Positions 26,201 to 35,379 of a stretch of DNA of 40,054 bases are shown piece after piece. The stretch is taken from assembly GCA_016929645.1 (NCBI GenBank), contig JAFGIK010000105.1, positions 1 to 40,054 of the forward strand. Direction: 5' to 3'. The position numbers were made by a program, and so were the translations under genes. The notes under the pieces were generated by a model. That model was given only the letters and a program-made list of their open reading frames with translations. It made no database searches and had not been told where the DNA came from. The stretch comes from Candidatus Dojkabacteria bacterium. GTDB taxonomy: Bacteria > Patescibacteriota > Dojkabacteria > SC72 > JAFGCJ01. The stretch's first letter is position 1. The number at the start of each line of letters is the position of its first letter.

Positions 26201-27461
26201 AATTTCTTGTTACCACCATAGAGTTTATCTGCCTTCTAACGTCAAGTACTGTATTTATAACAATAAGCAAACCTGTTCCACTAATGATGACACTTGAAAC
26301 AAGACCCGTTTCCTTTGCTATTGATGGAAGAATAGCGATTAATGCTAAGAACGTAGACCCCAATAATGCTAATCTTGTAGCGGAAGTAGTTAAATACTTA
26401 ACAGTTTTATCACCAGGACGAATACCAGGGATAAATGCTGCTTGTTTTTGAAGATTCTCGGCGACATCAGATGGATTAAACACAACAAAGGTGTAAGCAA
26501 AAGAAAACGCAACAATAAAACTAAATAATAAAATATTGTAAACATACGGATTATCAAGCTGCGTCACAAGCCAACTAAGCGAATTTGTTATCCAATCCGG
26601 AATATTATCTCCTGTTAAAAATTGAGATAAAAGCTCAGGAAAAGATAAGAGTGACATAGCAAAAATAACAGGCATAACACCTGCTTGATTCAATTTCATT
26701 GGAATATGGCTTTCTGCTACAGGTCCATTACTTCTAACCCTCCTTGCATATTGAATATTAATATGTCGTTCAGCCTCTGTAATAAATATAACTCCTACGA
26801 GAACAAGCAGAACAGATACTATAAAGACAACAATTTGATTGGTTGTCGTAGAACCAAAATTTGTTTTTAAGCTTCCTGGAATACCTGCCAAAATACCGGT
26901 AGCAATAAGAAATGAACTTCCTCCACCTAGACCTTGCTCAGAGATTAATTCACCGAACCACATCATCAGTAGAGCACCAGCGGTCAGGGATGATATTAGG
27001 TTAACAAGGTCCAAAACCTCTAATTTATCAATAATTCCATATCGCTGCAGTATGGTATAGATAATAAATGACTGTAAAATAGCAAGGGGAACCGTAAGTA
27101 TACGAGTATAAGTGTTAATAATTTTTCTACCCCTAGCACCTTCTTTCTGCAATTCCTCCAATTGAGGAATAAGAGAACCTAATAGTTGAAAGATAACAGA
27201 TGCATTAATATAAGGGCCAAGTCCTATGGCAACCAACGTTGCGTTTTCTAGAACACCACCTGAGACCAGAGACATTACCTGACCAAAATCACTACCACCA
27301 AAAAATTTCTTTAGAGAATCCAAAGGTAACCCAGGAATTGGTATAGCAGCCATTATGCGGAAAACAAGCAAAATAAGCAATGAGAACCATAGCTTATCTC
27401 TTATCTCTTTATTTCGAAAAATACTGAGAATTTTTTCCCTAAATTCGTCTAGTTTAGACAT
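26184..27461 (-). CDS. secY: Preprotein translocase subunit SecY
   Basis: The channel-forming subunit of the Sec translocon. The 425 residues form about ten membrane helices. The first has FRIMAAIPIPGLP; the plug region and PYINASVIFQLLGSLIPQLEELQKEGARGR are typical, as are GLGGGSSFLIATGI and the cytosolic FIPGIRPGDKT loop. It lies between rplO and adk as in most bacteria, and would export the signal-peptide proteins encoded elsewhere in the window. Confidence 0.98.
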   Translation of the reverse strand: MSKLDEFREKILSIFRNKEIRDKLWFSLLILLVFRIMAAIPIPGLPLDSLKKFFGGSDFGQVMSLVSGGVLENATLVAIGLGPYINASVIFQLLGSLIPQLEELQKEGARGRKIINTYTRILTVPLAILQSFIIYTILQRYGIIDKLEVLDLVNLISSLTAGALLMMWFGELISEQGLGGGSSFLIATGILAGIPGSLKTNFGSTTTNQIVVFIVSVLLVLVGVIFITEAERHINIQYARRVRSNGPVAESHIPMKLNQAGVMPVIFAMSLLSFPELLSQFLTGDNIPDWITNSLSWLVTQLDNPYVYNILLFSFIVAFSFAYTFVVFNPSDVAENLQKQAAFIPGIRPGDKTVKYLTTSATRLALLGSTFLALIAILPSIAKETGLVSSVIISGTGLLIVINTVLDVRRQINSMVVTRNYESYL

Positions 27462-27478
27462 AATTATTTATAAGAAAA

Positions 27479-27922
27479 CTATAAAATCTTGCCACCCATT
27501 GACTCAATTTGCTCTTTAGCCTTTTGTGAAACCTTAACACCACTAAATGATAACTTCTTAGTTAGTTTACCCTTACCAAGAATCTTGACATATTTAGAAC
27601 TTCTTTTTATCAATCCTTTTTTCCTAAGTGATTGGATAGTAACTACTTCTCCATCCTTAAAAAATTTATTCAAAGATACAAAATTTACAGGGGCATATGT
27701 AATTTTATCAAGACTTTTAAAACCTCTGTATTTAGGAAGCCTTCGATATAATGGTACATTTCCACCTTCAAAACTGATCATTGATCTACAACCAGTTCTT
27801 GTCTTTTGTCCCTTGGTTCCAAAGGATGAAGTATGACCACCTTTCCCTGAACCATAACCACGACCAACTCTTTTATTTTTTAATTTTCGATTTTTTCTTA
27901 GTTTAAGATTGTTTAGATTCAT
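27479..27922 (-). CDS. rplO: 50S ribosomal protein L15 (uL15)
   Basis: The 147 residues match the family: LRKNRKLKNKRVGRGYGSGKGGHTSSFGTKGQKTR, SFEGGNVPLYRRLPKYRGF, and the C-terminal LSFSGVKVSQKAKEQIE. A late 50S assembly protein. The start overlaps rpsE by 20 bases, with no rpmD (L30) gene between them, although that is its usual place. Confidence 0.97.
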   Translation of the reverse strand: MNLNNLKLRKNRKLKNKRVGRGYGSGKGGHTSSFGTKGQKTRTGCRSMISFEGGNVPLYRRLPKYRGFKSLDKITYAPVNFVSLNKFFKDGEVVTIQSLRKKGLIKRSSKYVKILGKGKLTKKLSFSGVKVSQKAKEQIESMGGKIL

Positions 27923-28463
27923 GTTTATCGTCTTTCTTTAATTTTGATTTCCTATATTCAGCCCTCTTTCGTAAAATTCGTGATTTATCAAGATCGCATA
28001 ATGCATAAAAGGCGCAGTATGCATTAGACAATGGATTCCTTGAACCCAATTGTTTAGTCAATACATTCTTTATACCAACAACTTCAAGTACAGATCTTAC
28101 TGCACTACTTGCTATAACCCCAGTACCAGGTCCAGCAGGTTTAAGCATTACTCTTGCTGAACGGTATTTTTTTTCAATTTCATGAGGTATAGTGTCACCA
28201 ATAATATCAATTGATTTCATATGTTCCTGTGCATATCGGAATGACTTATCTATAGCAGCCTTGGTATCCAAACCTCTACCTAAACCTAATCCTACTTTTC
28301 CTTTCTTATCTCCAACAGCAGAAATTACACTGAACCTAAGTCTTTTGGCTCCAGCTGTAACTTTTGCGACTCTTCTGATATTGATTACTCTTTTTTCAAA
28401 ATCATCAACATCCTTCCTTCTCCTAAATTTTCCGCCTCTTGAATTTTTCTTCAAATCTTGCAC
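27903..28463 (-). CDS. rpsE: 30S ribosomal protein S5 (uS5)
   Basis: The 186 residues have the double-stranded RNA-binding N-domain (KRVINIRRVAKVTAGAKRLRFSVISAVGDKKGKVG) and the C-domain KPAGPGTGVIASSAVRSVLEVVGIKNVLTKQLGSRNPLS. It shapes decoding fidelity near the mRNA entry. The tail is basic and somewhat longer than in E. coli. It lies 10 bases after rplR. Confidence 0.98.
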   Translation of the reverse strand: MQDLKKNSRGGKFRRRKDVDDFEKRVINIRRVAKVTAGAKRLRFSVISAVGDKKGKVGLGLGRGLDTKAAIDKSFRYAQEHMKSIDIIGDTIPHEIEKKYRSARVMLKPAGPGTGVIASSAVRSVLEVVGIKNVLTKQLGSRNPLSNAYCAFYALCDLDKSRILRKRAEYRKSKLKKDDKHESKQS

Positions 28464-28473
28464 AGTAAAAAGT

Positions 28474-28824
28474 TTAAAAATTTATACCAGCTTTTCTAAT
28501 ACCTTCGGCAAATGCCTTGACTCTACCATGAAATTTATAACCACTTCGATCAAAAACTATTTTATTAATCTTCTTTTTCATTAATCCTTTACCAAATTCC
28601 TCTCCAATTCTAGCTGCTCTTTCAACAGGTTTTTCTCCGGATTTAATCATCTTCTTTTCACAAATACCAACAATAACCTTTGATAAATCATCATCAACCG
28701 CTCCAGCATATAAATATCTATTACTTCGAAAAACACTAACTCGTGGAGCAGACCCTGTTCCCCAAAGTTTTTTTCTTAAGTGTAATTTCCTTCTTATTCT
28801 TTTTTCATTTTTTGTTTTCTTCAT
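28474..28824 (-). CDS. rplR: 50S ribosomal protein L18 (uL18)
   Basis: The 116 residues match the family: RKLHLRKKLWGTGSAPRVSVFRSNRYLYAGAVDD and IVFDRSGYKFHGRVKAFAEGIRKAGINF. It binds 5S rRNA with L5. It begins 2 bases after rplF stops. Confidence 0.97.
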   Translation of the reverse strand: MKKTKNEKRIRRKLHLRKKLWGTGSAPRVSVFRSNRYLYAGAVDDDLSKVIVGICEKKMIKSGEKPVERAARIGEEFGKGLMKKKINKIVFDRSGYKFHGRVKAFAEGIRKAGINF

Positions 28825-28826
28825 AC

Positions 28827-29369
28827 TTATTCTTCTTTTACAGATTTACTTGATTTTCTTCGAACAATTTCATCAGAATATTTGATCCCTTTACCTTTAT
28901 AAGGTTCCGGTTTTCTAATACTTCGAACTTTTGCCGACCATAACCCTACTAATTGTTTATCAATACCAGAAACTTCAATTACAACAGCATCTTTAACATC
29001 AAATTTAATACCTTCTGGAGCTGGGAATTTAACAGGATGATTCCAACCAACATTCAATACTAATGTCGTACCTTCCATAGCAGCTCTGTAACCAATACCC
29101 GAAATTTCCAACTCTTTTTTATATCCTTTAGTGACACCTTCTATAGCATTTGCAATTAAAACACGTATTGTACCATGATTTGCTACTGCTTGTTGTGAAT
29201 TACCTTTACGAGAAACTATAACATCAGAATCTTTTACCTCTGCTGAGACATTTGAAGGTAAATCAATAATTAATTCACCTAAAGGACCTTTTACAATAGC
29301 AGATTGGTCTTTAATTTCGATTGTAACATCTTTTTCAATTTTTACTGGTTTAATTCCAATTCTTGACAT
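28827..29369 (-). CDS. rplF: 50S ribosomal protein L6 (uL6)
   Basis: Starts at the ATG at 29369, giving MSRIGIKPVKI; an upstream ATG three codons earlier would overlap rpsH. The 180 residues form two related alpha-beta repeats. VKGPLGEL, TIRVLIANAIEGVTKGYKKELEISGIGYRA and KVRSIRKPEPYKGKGIKY are diagnostic. It lies near the factor-binding site of the 50S. Confidence 0.97.
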   Translation of the reverse strand: MSRIGIKPVKIEKDVTIEIKDQSAIVKGPLGELIIDLPSNVSAEVKDSDVIVSRKGNSQQAVANHGTIRVLIANAIEGVTKGYKKELEISGIGYRAAMEGTTLVLNVGWNHPVKFPAPEGIKFDVKDAVVIEVSGIDKQLVGLWSAKVRSIRKPEPYKGKGIKYSDEIVRRKSSKSVKEE

Positions 29370-29371
29370 GA

Positions 29372-29746
29372 TTACCAAATTTTACAAATATATTCACCTC
29401 CAAGGTTCTGAGCTTTAGCTTTTCCAATACTCATAACACCCTTAGATGTACTTAAAATACCAACACCTCTCCCATTAAGCACTGGTTTTAATTCATACGA
29501 ACTAACGTACATTCTCTGTCCTGGCCTTGATACTCTTTCTATATGGGTAAGAACAGGACTTCCCTTCACATATAGAAGTGAAACTACAATATTATTATCT
29601 TTTTTTTCAAAATCGTTTATAAATCCTTCGCTTTTCAAGATTTCTAATATATGCATATTCATCTTATGATCATCTACAGCGACTTGTCGTTTTCCAACAG
29701 CTACTGAATTTCTCAATTTTGTTAACATATTTGATATAGTATCCAT
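29372..29746 (-). CDS. rpsH: 30S ribosomal protein S8 (uS8)
   Basis: The 124 residues match the family: MDTISNMLTKLRNSVAVGK, ILKSEGFINDFE, SRPGQRMYV and GVGILSTSKGVMSIGKAKAQNLGGEYICKIW. A primary 16S binder; in E. coli it also represses its own operon. It begins 21 bases after rpsN. Confidence 0.98.
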   Translation of the reverse strand: MDTISNMLTKLRNSVAVGKRQVAVDDHKMNMHILEILKSEGFINDFEKKDNNIVVSLLYVKGSPVLTHIERVSRPGQRMYVSSYELKPVLNGRGVGILSTSKGVMSIGKAKAQNLGGEYICKIW

Positions 29747-29767
29747 AAAAAAACGCTAAAAATTATA

Positions 29768-29962
29768 TTACCAACTCGATTTAACTACTCCAGGAATTTC
29801 TCCACTATGAGCCAATTGCCTGAAGCAAATTCTACATAACCCAAATCTACTCATATAAGCACGTGGTCTACCACAACGCTTGCATCTATGATATTTCCTT
29901 GTCTCGTATTTTGATTTTTTTTCTAATTGTTTCTGTTTCGCAATATTAGATTTTTTTGCCAT
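29768..29962 (-). CDS. rpsN: 30S ribosomal protein S14, zinc type (uS14)
   Basis: The start is the ATG at 29962 ([12 protein letters not shown]), giving 64 residues, as in the short zinc-type S14; a longer reading from 30007 has no support. The CxxC pairs are CKRC and CRIC ([20 protein letters not shown]). The C-terminal ends [11 protein letters not shown]. It overlaps rplE by 17 bases. Confidence 0.96.
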   Translation of the reverse strand: MAKKSNIAKQKQLEKKSKYETRKYHRCKRCGRPRAYMSRFGLCRICFRQLAHSGEIPGVVKSSW

Positions 29963-30512
29963 CGTTATTGAACGGGAATCCAAACTTAAGTAAAAATGCT
30001 TTAGCATACTCGTCTTTATTCGTCGAAATCACCAACGTAACTTCCATACCTCTTAACTTTGTAACCGCATTTGAGTCAACTTCTGGAAATACTGTATGCT
30101 CCTTTATACCAATGGTATAATTTCCATTACCATCAAAAGATTTACTAGAAATTCCTCGAAAATCCTTAGTCCTAGGAAAAACAACATTTACGATTTTATC
30201 TAAAAACTCCCACATTCTATTACCTCTTAACGTAACAGTCAATCCAACAACATCACCTTTTCGAAGCTTAAACCCAGATATTGCCTTTTTAGCTTTAGTT
30301 AAGACAGGTTTCTGGCCACTTAGCATCGCAAGATCCTGAGTCAAAGCCTCAATATCTGTCTTGTCAGTATTATCAGTATTTAAACCAGTATTTATTACGA
30401 TTTTTTTAAGAGTTGGAATTTCCATAACATTTTTTAACTTCAACTCTTTGTATAATTGATCCTTAAATTCTTTATTATATTGTTCTTTTAATCTTGGTAT
30501 ATATTTTTCCAT
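29946..30512 (-). CDS. rplE: 50S ribosomal protein L5 (uL5)
   Basis: The 188 residues match the family: [62 protein letters not shown] and [13 protein letters not shown]. It binds 5S rRNA and contacts S13 in the intersubunit bridge. It begins 2 bases after rplX. Confidence 0.98.
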   Translation of the reverse strand: MEKYIPRLKEQYNKEFKDQLYKELKLKNVMEIPTLKKIVINTGLNTDNTDKTDIEALTQDLAMLSGQKPVLTKAKKAISGFKLRKGDVVGLTVTLRGNRMWEFLDKIVNVVFPRTKDFRGISSKSFDGNGNYTIGIKEHTVFPEVDSNAVTKLRGMEVTLVISTNKDEYAKAFLLKFGFPFNNDGKKI

Positions 30513-30514
30513 TT

Positions 30515-30901
30515 CTATTTTTTATCTTTTTTTGATTTAGATGTTTGTTTTTTATCACTACTTTTAGATACTGATTTCTTAACTGAAGGAACAGAATCAA
30601 CTTGCTTACCACATTTCTTACAAATCCTTAATTTCTTACCGTCATCAATCTTATACCCGACTCTTGTTGCCTTTGAGCATGAAGGACAAACAATCATAAC
30701 TTTGGATACTTTCATTGGTTTTATAATATCAATAATTGCAGACTCTTTATCTTTTCCATTACCCTTGACACTTTTCTTATACATATTTAAACCTTCAACA
30801 ACGATCTCTTTAGTAGAAGGAATTACCTTTAAAACCTTACCTGTTTTACCTGAGTCATTTCCGTATAAAACTTTTACTAAATCATCTTTTTTAATCTTCA
30901 T
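30515..30901 (-). CDS. rplX: 50S ribosomal protein L24 (uL24), with zinc-ribbon and basic tail
   Basis: Residues 1-65 are the KOW domain (KIKKDDLVKVLYGNDSGKTGKVLKV). Residues 70-102 form a CxxC zinc ribbon (CPSCSKATRVGY, RICKKCGK), and the last 25 residues are a Lys/Ser-rich tail, giving 128 residues against about 103. The ATG overlaps the rplN TGA by 4 bases. It initiates 50S assembly in E. coli. Confidence 0.97.
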   Translation of the reverse strand: MKIKKDDLVKVLYGNDSGKTGKVLKVIPSTKEIVVEGLNMYKKSVKGNGKDKESAIIDIIKPMKVSKVMIVCPSCSKATRVGYKIDDGKKLRICKKCGKQVDSVPSVKKSVSKSSDKKQTSKSKKDKK

Positions 30902-31272
30902 ACTACCTCTAAAGCTAATGAAATTATCTTATCGTAACCTCGTTCTTTTAATTCTCTTGCAATTGGACCAAAAACTCTTGTACCTTTAGGCTCTTTCGAT
31001 GTTTTAGCGGAAAGAATAACTCCTGCATTTTCATCAAATCTTACATACGAACCATCCGCTCTTCTATACTCTTTTTTTACTCGTGTTATAACTGCTGGAT
31101 TAACGGTATGTTCACTTACAAGTCCATGAGGAATTGCCTTCGTTACAGATACAATTACTAAGTCTCCCAGACTACAACACAATTTATGAGAGCCACCAGG
31201 AATACCAATTACCTTAGCTTCTCGTGCTCCAGTGTTATCAGATATTTTAATTATTGTTCCAATTTTAATCAT
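30898..31272 (-). CDS. rplN: 50S ribosomal protein L14 (uL14)
   Basis: The 124 residues match the family: IKIGTIIKISDNTGAREAKVIGI, GDLVIVSVTKAIPHG, VKKEYRRADGSYVRFDENAGVIL and GTRVFGPIARELKERGYDKIISLALEVV. It lies at the subunit interface. It ends in TGA, one of several clear TGA stops in the window. Confidence 0.98.
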   Translation of the reverse strand: MIKIGTIIKISDNTGAREAKVIGIPGGSHKLCCSLGDLVIVSVTKAIPHGLVSEHTVNPAVITRVKKEYRRADGSYVRFDENAGVILSAKTSKEPKGTRVFGPIARELKERGYDKIISLALEVV

Positions 31273-31291
31273 TTCAATAAATTTCTAACTT

Positions 31292-31531
31292 TTAATTATT
31301 TAATATTTCTACAACTTTCCATCTTTTGGTCTTTGATATAGGTTTTGTTTCCTCAATTATTACACTTGTTCCAGGCTCAACTTTATCTTCTGTATGAGCG
31401 TAATATTTCTTTTTTAATGATATAACACGGTTATACATTGGATGGGGCAACTTTCTATGCACCTCAACAACAACGGTCTTATCCATACTGTTCTTTGATA
31501 CAACTCCTTCTAATCTCATTTTACTTCCCAT
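31292..31531 (-). CDS. rpsQ: 30S ribosomal protein S17 (uS17)
   Basis: The ATG at 31531 is chosen because it leaves the family's usual number of residues before the EGVV core; it overlaps rpmC by 11 bases. A later ATG at 31519 is possible. The core [18 protein letters not shown] and [19 protein letters not shown] are typical. A 16S rRNA binder at the 5' domain. Confidence 0.95.
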   Translation of the reverse strand: MGSKMRLEGVVSKNSMDKTVVVEVHRKLPHPMYNRVISLKKKYYAHTEDKVEPGTSVIIEETKPISKTKRWKVVEILNN

Positions 31532-31754
31532 TATTTTCAGTATCACTTAAATTATCTAATTCGAGAGTTTTAATTTTCGTTAGGATTTTAGCATATTCTT
31601 TCCTTAATTTCCTGGGTTTTCTTACATCAGACATTTTCCCAGTTCTTAATTCAAAGTATGCATCCCTAATTTCCTGTCGCCTCTTTTCAGCATCCTCTCT
31701 CAATGATACTAATTCGCTATTTTCTTCATTTTTGATTGTTTCTTTTTTTGCCAT
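31521..31754 (-). CDS. rpmC: 50S ribosomal protein L29 (uL29)
   Basis: A 77-residue helical hairpin near the nascent-chain exit. The [42 protein letters not shown] core is typical; the ends are slightly longer than usual. Position between rplP and rpsQ is standard. Confidence 0.95.
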   Translation of the reverse strand: MAKKETIKNEENSELVSLREDAEKRRQEIRDAYFELRTGKMSDVRKPRKLRKEYAKILTKIKTLELDNLSDTENNGK

Positions 31755-31769
31755 ATTCTTGATTGATTA

Positions 31770-32177
31770 TTATTGTTTAACTATAAATCTAGTCTTAACA
31801 CTTAATTTATGAGATGCAAGTCTAAATGCCTCTCTTGCAATATCTTCTGAAACTCCTCCTATTTCAAACATCACCCGTCCAGGTCTTACAACAGCAACAT
31901 TATATTCAACATCTCCTTTACCAGAGCCCATCTTTACTTCAGCAGGTTTCTTTGTTATTGGTTTATCGGCAAGAATTCTGATCCAAATTTTCCCCTTTCT
32001 TTTCAAATAACTAACCATAGCACGTCTGGCTGCTTCAATTTCTCTTTCATTAACCCATCCACAATCTTTAGATTGAACTCCGAAATCGCCAAAGTCTACT
32101 ACATTACAACTATTAGCGACACCTCTTCTTTTACCTCTAAATTGTTTTCTAAATTTTGATTTCTTTGGAACTATCAT
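31770..32177 (-). CDS. rplP: 50S ribosomal protein L16 (uL16)
   Basis: The 135 residues match the family: FRKQFRGKRRGVANSCNVVDFGDFGVQSKDCGWV, IEAARRAMVSYLKRKGKIWIRILADKPITKKPAEVKMGSGKGDVEYNVAVVRPGRVMFEIGG. It contacts A-site tRNA. It precedes rpmC. Confidence 0.98.
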   Translation of the reverse strand: MIVPKKSKFRKQFRGKRRGVANSCNVVDFGDFGVQSKDCGWVNEREIEAARRAMVSYLKRKGKIWIRILADKPITKKPAEVKMGSGKGDVEYNVAVVRPGRVMFEIGGVSEDIAREAFRLASHKLSVKTRFIVKQ

Positions 32178-32195
32178 AATTTGTTAATACTGTTA

Positions 32196-32855
32196 TTATT
32201 TTTCGCTTTCTTTTTCATTTGAATTCTTTTTAATATCTCCTTTATAAACCCAGACTTTTACACCATGTTTACCTGCATTTCTAACTGCAGCAGCTTCTTC
32301 TGCAAAATCAATATCGGCACGGAGCCTTTGTAATGGTGTCGTACCAAACTCCATTTTAATTGTTCTACTTTGCTTTGGTACACCGAAATCTCCAGAGATC
32401 CAAATCTTAATACCAAGTGCACCTGCCTGCATTGCTTTTTCACGTTCAGTGATCATTAACCTTTTCGGTGATTGTCTTTTCTCCATACCTGTTGCAATAT
32501 TGTATGCAATAACTTTTGCCGATAATTCTGGTTTTTTAACCTCTTTAATCTTAATATCAATATCTTTTCCGAATCTTCGCTGTAATTCATTTTTTAATTT
32601 TTCGATGCCTTCACCACCTCGACCAATAGCAATGCCTGGTCTTGCAACATGTACATCAACATTTGTCTTATTCAAAGATCTACTTATTTCAACATTATCA
32701 AGTCCTGCAGGTTTTAACTCTTTATTTATAAATTCTCTTATTTTTATATCTTGATGAAGATTTTTTACATACTCTTCCTTCTCAGCATACCAAAGAGATT
32801 TCCAATCTGTAGTTATTCCTAATCTTAAAGCTGTTGCGCTAATTTTTTGTCCCAT
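32196..32855 (-). CDS. rpsC: 30S ribosomal protein S3 (uS3)
   Basis: The 219 residues have a KH domain (VDVHVARPGIAIGRGGEGIEKLKNELQ) and the C-domain with GIKIWISGDFG, PLQRLRADIDFAEEAAAVRNAGKHGVKVWVYKGD. It lies at the mRNA entry channel. It begins 1 base after rplV. Confidence 0.98.
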   Translation of the reverse strand: MGQKISATALRLGITTDWKSLWYAEKEEYVKNLHQDIKIREFINKELKPAGLDNVEISRSLNKTNVDVHVARPGIAIGRGGEGIEKLKNELQRRFGKDIDIKIKEVKKPELSAKVIAYNIATGMEKRQSPKRLMITEREKAMQAGALGIKIWISGDFGVPKQSRTIKMEFGTTPLQRLRADIDFAEEAAAVRNAGKHGVKVWVYKGDIKKNSNEKESEK

Positions 32856-32856
32856 A

Positions 32857-33240
32857 TTAATTAGATTCTATTAATTCAACTAAAATATGTGATCTTCTTT
32901 TCTTCTTCCTTGCAACATTACCACGACTTACATATTTAAATCTAGGTAATTTTAATCCTTCATCCACAAGAATAGATTTCACAACTAGATTCTTGATATC
33001 CATATTGTTATTATTTTCAGCACTAGAAGCAGCAGATTTGATAAGCTTCAAGAGAATACCAGCAGCCTTCTTATGTGTCAATTTTAAAATATTTTCCGCA
33101 TCAATTACTTTTCTTCCTCTGACAAGATCTGCAAGCAACCTTGTTTTCTGTGGAGTAGACAAGACATTCTTAGCATAAGCAGATACTACTTTCTTTGTTT
33201 TGCTTGTTGTATTAGGTTTTGTAACAGCTTTTTTAGCCAT
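32857..33240 (-). CDS. rplV: 50S ribosomal protein L22 (uL22)
   Basis: The 127 residues match the family: KTRLLADLVRGRKVIDAENILKLTHKKAAGILLKLIKSAASSAENN, VDEGLKLPRFKYVSRGNVARKKKRRSHILVELIES. Its beta-hairpin lines the exit tunnel. The first 20 residues are Lys-rich. Confidence 0.97.
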   Translation of the reverse strand: MAKKAVTKPNTTSKTKKVVSAYAKNVLSTPQKTRLLADLVRGRKVIDAENILKLTHKKAAGILLKLIKSAASSAENNNNMDIKNLVVKSILVDEGLKLPRFKYVSRGNVARKKKRRSHILVELIESN

Positions 33241-33261
33241 TAATAATTACTGTAAATTAAA

Positions 33262-33564
33262 CTATTCCTCGAACCTACCAGAACCTCCATAGATCTTAGA
33301 AATCTTACCTTTCTTGGCGTGTCCTTTAAAAGTCCTTGTTGGTGAAAATTCTCCTAACTTATGACCAACCATAGATTCTTCGATTAAAACAGATATATGA
33401 TTCTTTCCGTTATGAACACCAATTGTCAAACCGACCATATCCGGAGTTATTGTTGAACTTCTTGCCCAAGTCTTGATTGGACTTTTATCGCCAGCCTTTG
33501 CTTTTTCAATCTTCTTTTGTAATTTTGGATGGACGTAAAGTCCCTTTTTAAGCGATCTTGCCAT
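33262..33564 (-). CDS. rpsS: 30S ribosomal protein S19 (uS19)
   Basis: The 100 residues match the family: [61 protein letters not shown]. It lies in the 30S head near S13. Between rplB and rplV. Confidence 0.98.
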   Translation of the reverse strand: MARSLKKGLYVHPKLQKKIEKAKAGDKSPIKTWARSSTITPDMVGLTIGVHNGKNHISVLIEESMVGHKLGEFSPTRTFKGHAKKGKISKIYGGSGRFEE

Positions 33565-33581
33565 AATATTTTTTTTAAAAA

Positions 33582-34448
33582 CTAATATGTACTTTTAGTC
33601 TCTGGTCTTCTTCTTGTAGTCTTTCTCTTTATAATATATTTCCCTGTTGATTTATTTTTTCTTGTCTTAACACCAATTCTATTTCCCCAGATATCTTTTG
33701 AGCCATGATAACCACCACCAACGCCTGTTCTACCTTCACCAGCTCCATGTGGATGCTGCTCTGCATGCATTGCCGTACCTCTGACTGACGGTCTAAATCC
33801 CATCCTTCTTTTTCTTCCAGCTTTCCCAAGTTTAACGTTCATATGATCCTCGTTTCCTACTTGACCAACTGTTGCATAAGATTCAATTGGTACTAATCTG
33901 ATTTCACCTGAAGGCATCTTTAATTGCATATATTTACCTGTTGAATCCTCACCTTGAGCAACAATTATAACCCCTGCAGATCGTCCAAACTGGCCACCCT
34001 TACCAGGAACAATTTCAACATCAAACACTGGTGTTCCTGAGGGAATATTCTTCAATTTCAAAGTATTTCCAACTTCTGGCATTGCATTTTCTGAAGTAAT
34101 TACATTATTTCCAACTTCCAAATTTCTTGCAGCAAGAACATAGCGTCGTTCTCCATCAGCATATTTTATAAGAGCAATATTGGCAGAAATATTTGGATCA
34201 TACTCTAATGCTTCAACAATACCTGGAATATCAAACTTGTTTTTCTTATGATCAATGAGTCGAAGTTTCCGTTTTACTCCTCCACCTCGATGTCTGACAG
34301 TTACCCTACCAAGTCGATTTCTTCCACTTCCTGCGATTTTCCCACGAACCAATTTCTTTTCAGGTTTCTTTTTACTTAAGTTGGACCTATCCTCTAAATG
34401 AGTATGTCTCAACGTTGATGTTTTTGGATTGTAACTTTTAATCGCCAT
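33582..34448 (-). CDS. rplB: 50S ribosomal protein L2 (uL2)
   Basis: The 288 residues are near the family's about 275. [45 protein letters not shown] and the conserved [22 protein letters not shown] loop near the peptidyl-transferase centre are present, with the His that is essential in E. coli. It lies between rplW and rpsS. Confidence 0.99.
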   Translation of the reverse strand: MAIKSYNPKTSTLRHTHLEDRSNLSKKKPEKKLVRGKIAGSGRNRLGRVTVRHRGGGVKRKLRLIDHKKNKFDIPGIVEALEYDPNISANIALIKYADGERRYVLAARNLEVGNNVITSENAMPEVGNTLKLKNIPSGTPVFDVEIVPGKGGQFGRSAGVIIVAQGEDSTGKYMQLKMPSGEIRLVPIESYATVGQVGNEDHMNVKLGKAGRKRRMGFRPSVRGTAMHAEQHPHGAGEGRTGVGGGYHGSKDIWGNRIGVKTRKNKSTGKYIIKRKTTRRRPETKSTY

Positions 34449-34453
34449 AATGT

Positions 34454-34738
34454 TTATTTAAAAATATCAATTGTGTCTCCAGACTTTAACGTAACAATAG
34501 CTTTTTTAGTATCATTCCTATATCTTACCGTACGCTTCGACCAATCAAATAGCTTACTACCTTTTTTATTTAAAATATTAACCTTCAAAACTGTAACTTT
34601 GAATTTGCTTTCTATCTCATCTTTAACCTGTTTCCTGTTTGCAGCTTTATTGACTAAAAATGTATACACTCCTACATCAGCAGAATTAAAGCTTTTTTCT
34701 GAAACAACAGGTTTTATTATAACACTACTTAATTTCAT
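34454..34738 (-). CDS. rplW: 50S ribosomal protein L23 (uL23)
   Basis: The 94 residues match the family: IIKPVVSEKSFN, TFLVNKAANRKQVKDEIESKFKVTVLKVNILN. It lies at the exit port and is a docking site for trigger factor and SRP. The ATG overlaps rplD by 4 bases; an AAGGA lies upstream. Confidence 0.97.
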   Translation of the reverse strand: MKLSSVIIKPVVSEKSFNSADVGVYTFLVNKAANRKQVKDEIESKFKVTVLKVNILNKKGSKLFDWSKRTVRYRNDTKKAIVTLKSGDTIDIFK

Positions 34739-35379
34739 TTTAATCTTCCTTCAATTTCAGTTATTGAATCATTTAAAACCAAAACTTTATCTGAATTCAT
34801 TAATTCAAAAATATTGAAATTTAAAGAATCATTCAAATTAACTTTTTTTAGATTTCTAACACTTCTTAATAAGTCTTCTTTTCTCTCTATTTTTTTATTT
34901 ACAATAATTAAAACTTTTGAACAAATATCCTTACCAAAAAACGATTTAATAAAATTATCCATATTCTTAGTAGAAGACAAAACACTATCATCAAACCCTT
35001 CTATAAAAGAAACACTTCCAGAACCAATCATCTCTGACAAAACACATTTTATTGCTAATTTATTAATCTTCTTTGGAATCCTCTTCATTTTTTTATAAGG
35101 AACAGGTCCAAATGTTACACCACCTTTAATCCACAAAGGAGATCTTATTGATCCCTGCCTTGCTCGTCCAGTACCTTTTTGACGCCAAGGTTTCCTACCA
35201 CCACCTTGAACATCTCCTCTTGTTTTAGAATGTGCTGTACCTTTTCTTTGATTGTCAAGATAAACATTAACAGCCTGGGAAACAACACCCTCATTCATAG
35301 AAACAGCCCATACAGCTTCATCAAGATCAATACTTGTATCTAACGCTTTTCCTTTTTTATCAAATAGTTTAATTTTCAT
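34735..35379 (-). CDS. rplD: 50S ribosomal protein L4 (uL4)
   Basis: The 214 residues match the family: VYLDNQRKGTAHSKTRGDVQGGGRKPWRQKGTGRARQGSIRSPLWIKGG with the tunnel loop. The C-terminal globular part is more divergent. In E. coli it represses the S10 operon; no L4-type leader is recognisable before rpsJ here. It overlaps rplC by 11 bases. Confidence 0.97.
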   Translation of the reverse strand: MKIKLFDKKGKALDTSIDLDEAVWAVSMNEGVVSQAVNVYLDNQRKGTAHSKTRGDVQGGGRKPWRQKGTGRARQGSIRSPLWIKGGVTFGPVPYKKMKRIPKKINKLAIKCVLSEMIGSGSVSFIEGFDDSVLSSTKNMDNFIKSFFGKDICSKVLIIVNKKIERKEDLLRSVRNLKKVNLNDSLNFNIFELMNSDKVLVLNDSITEIEGRLK

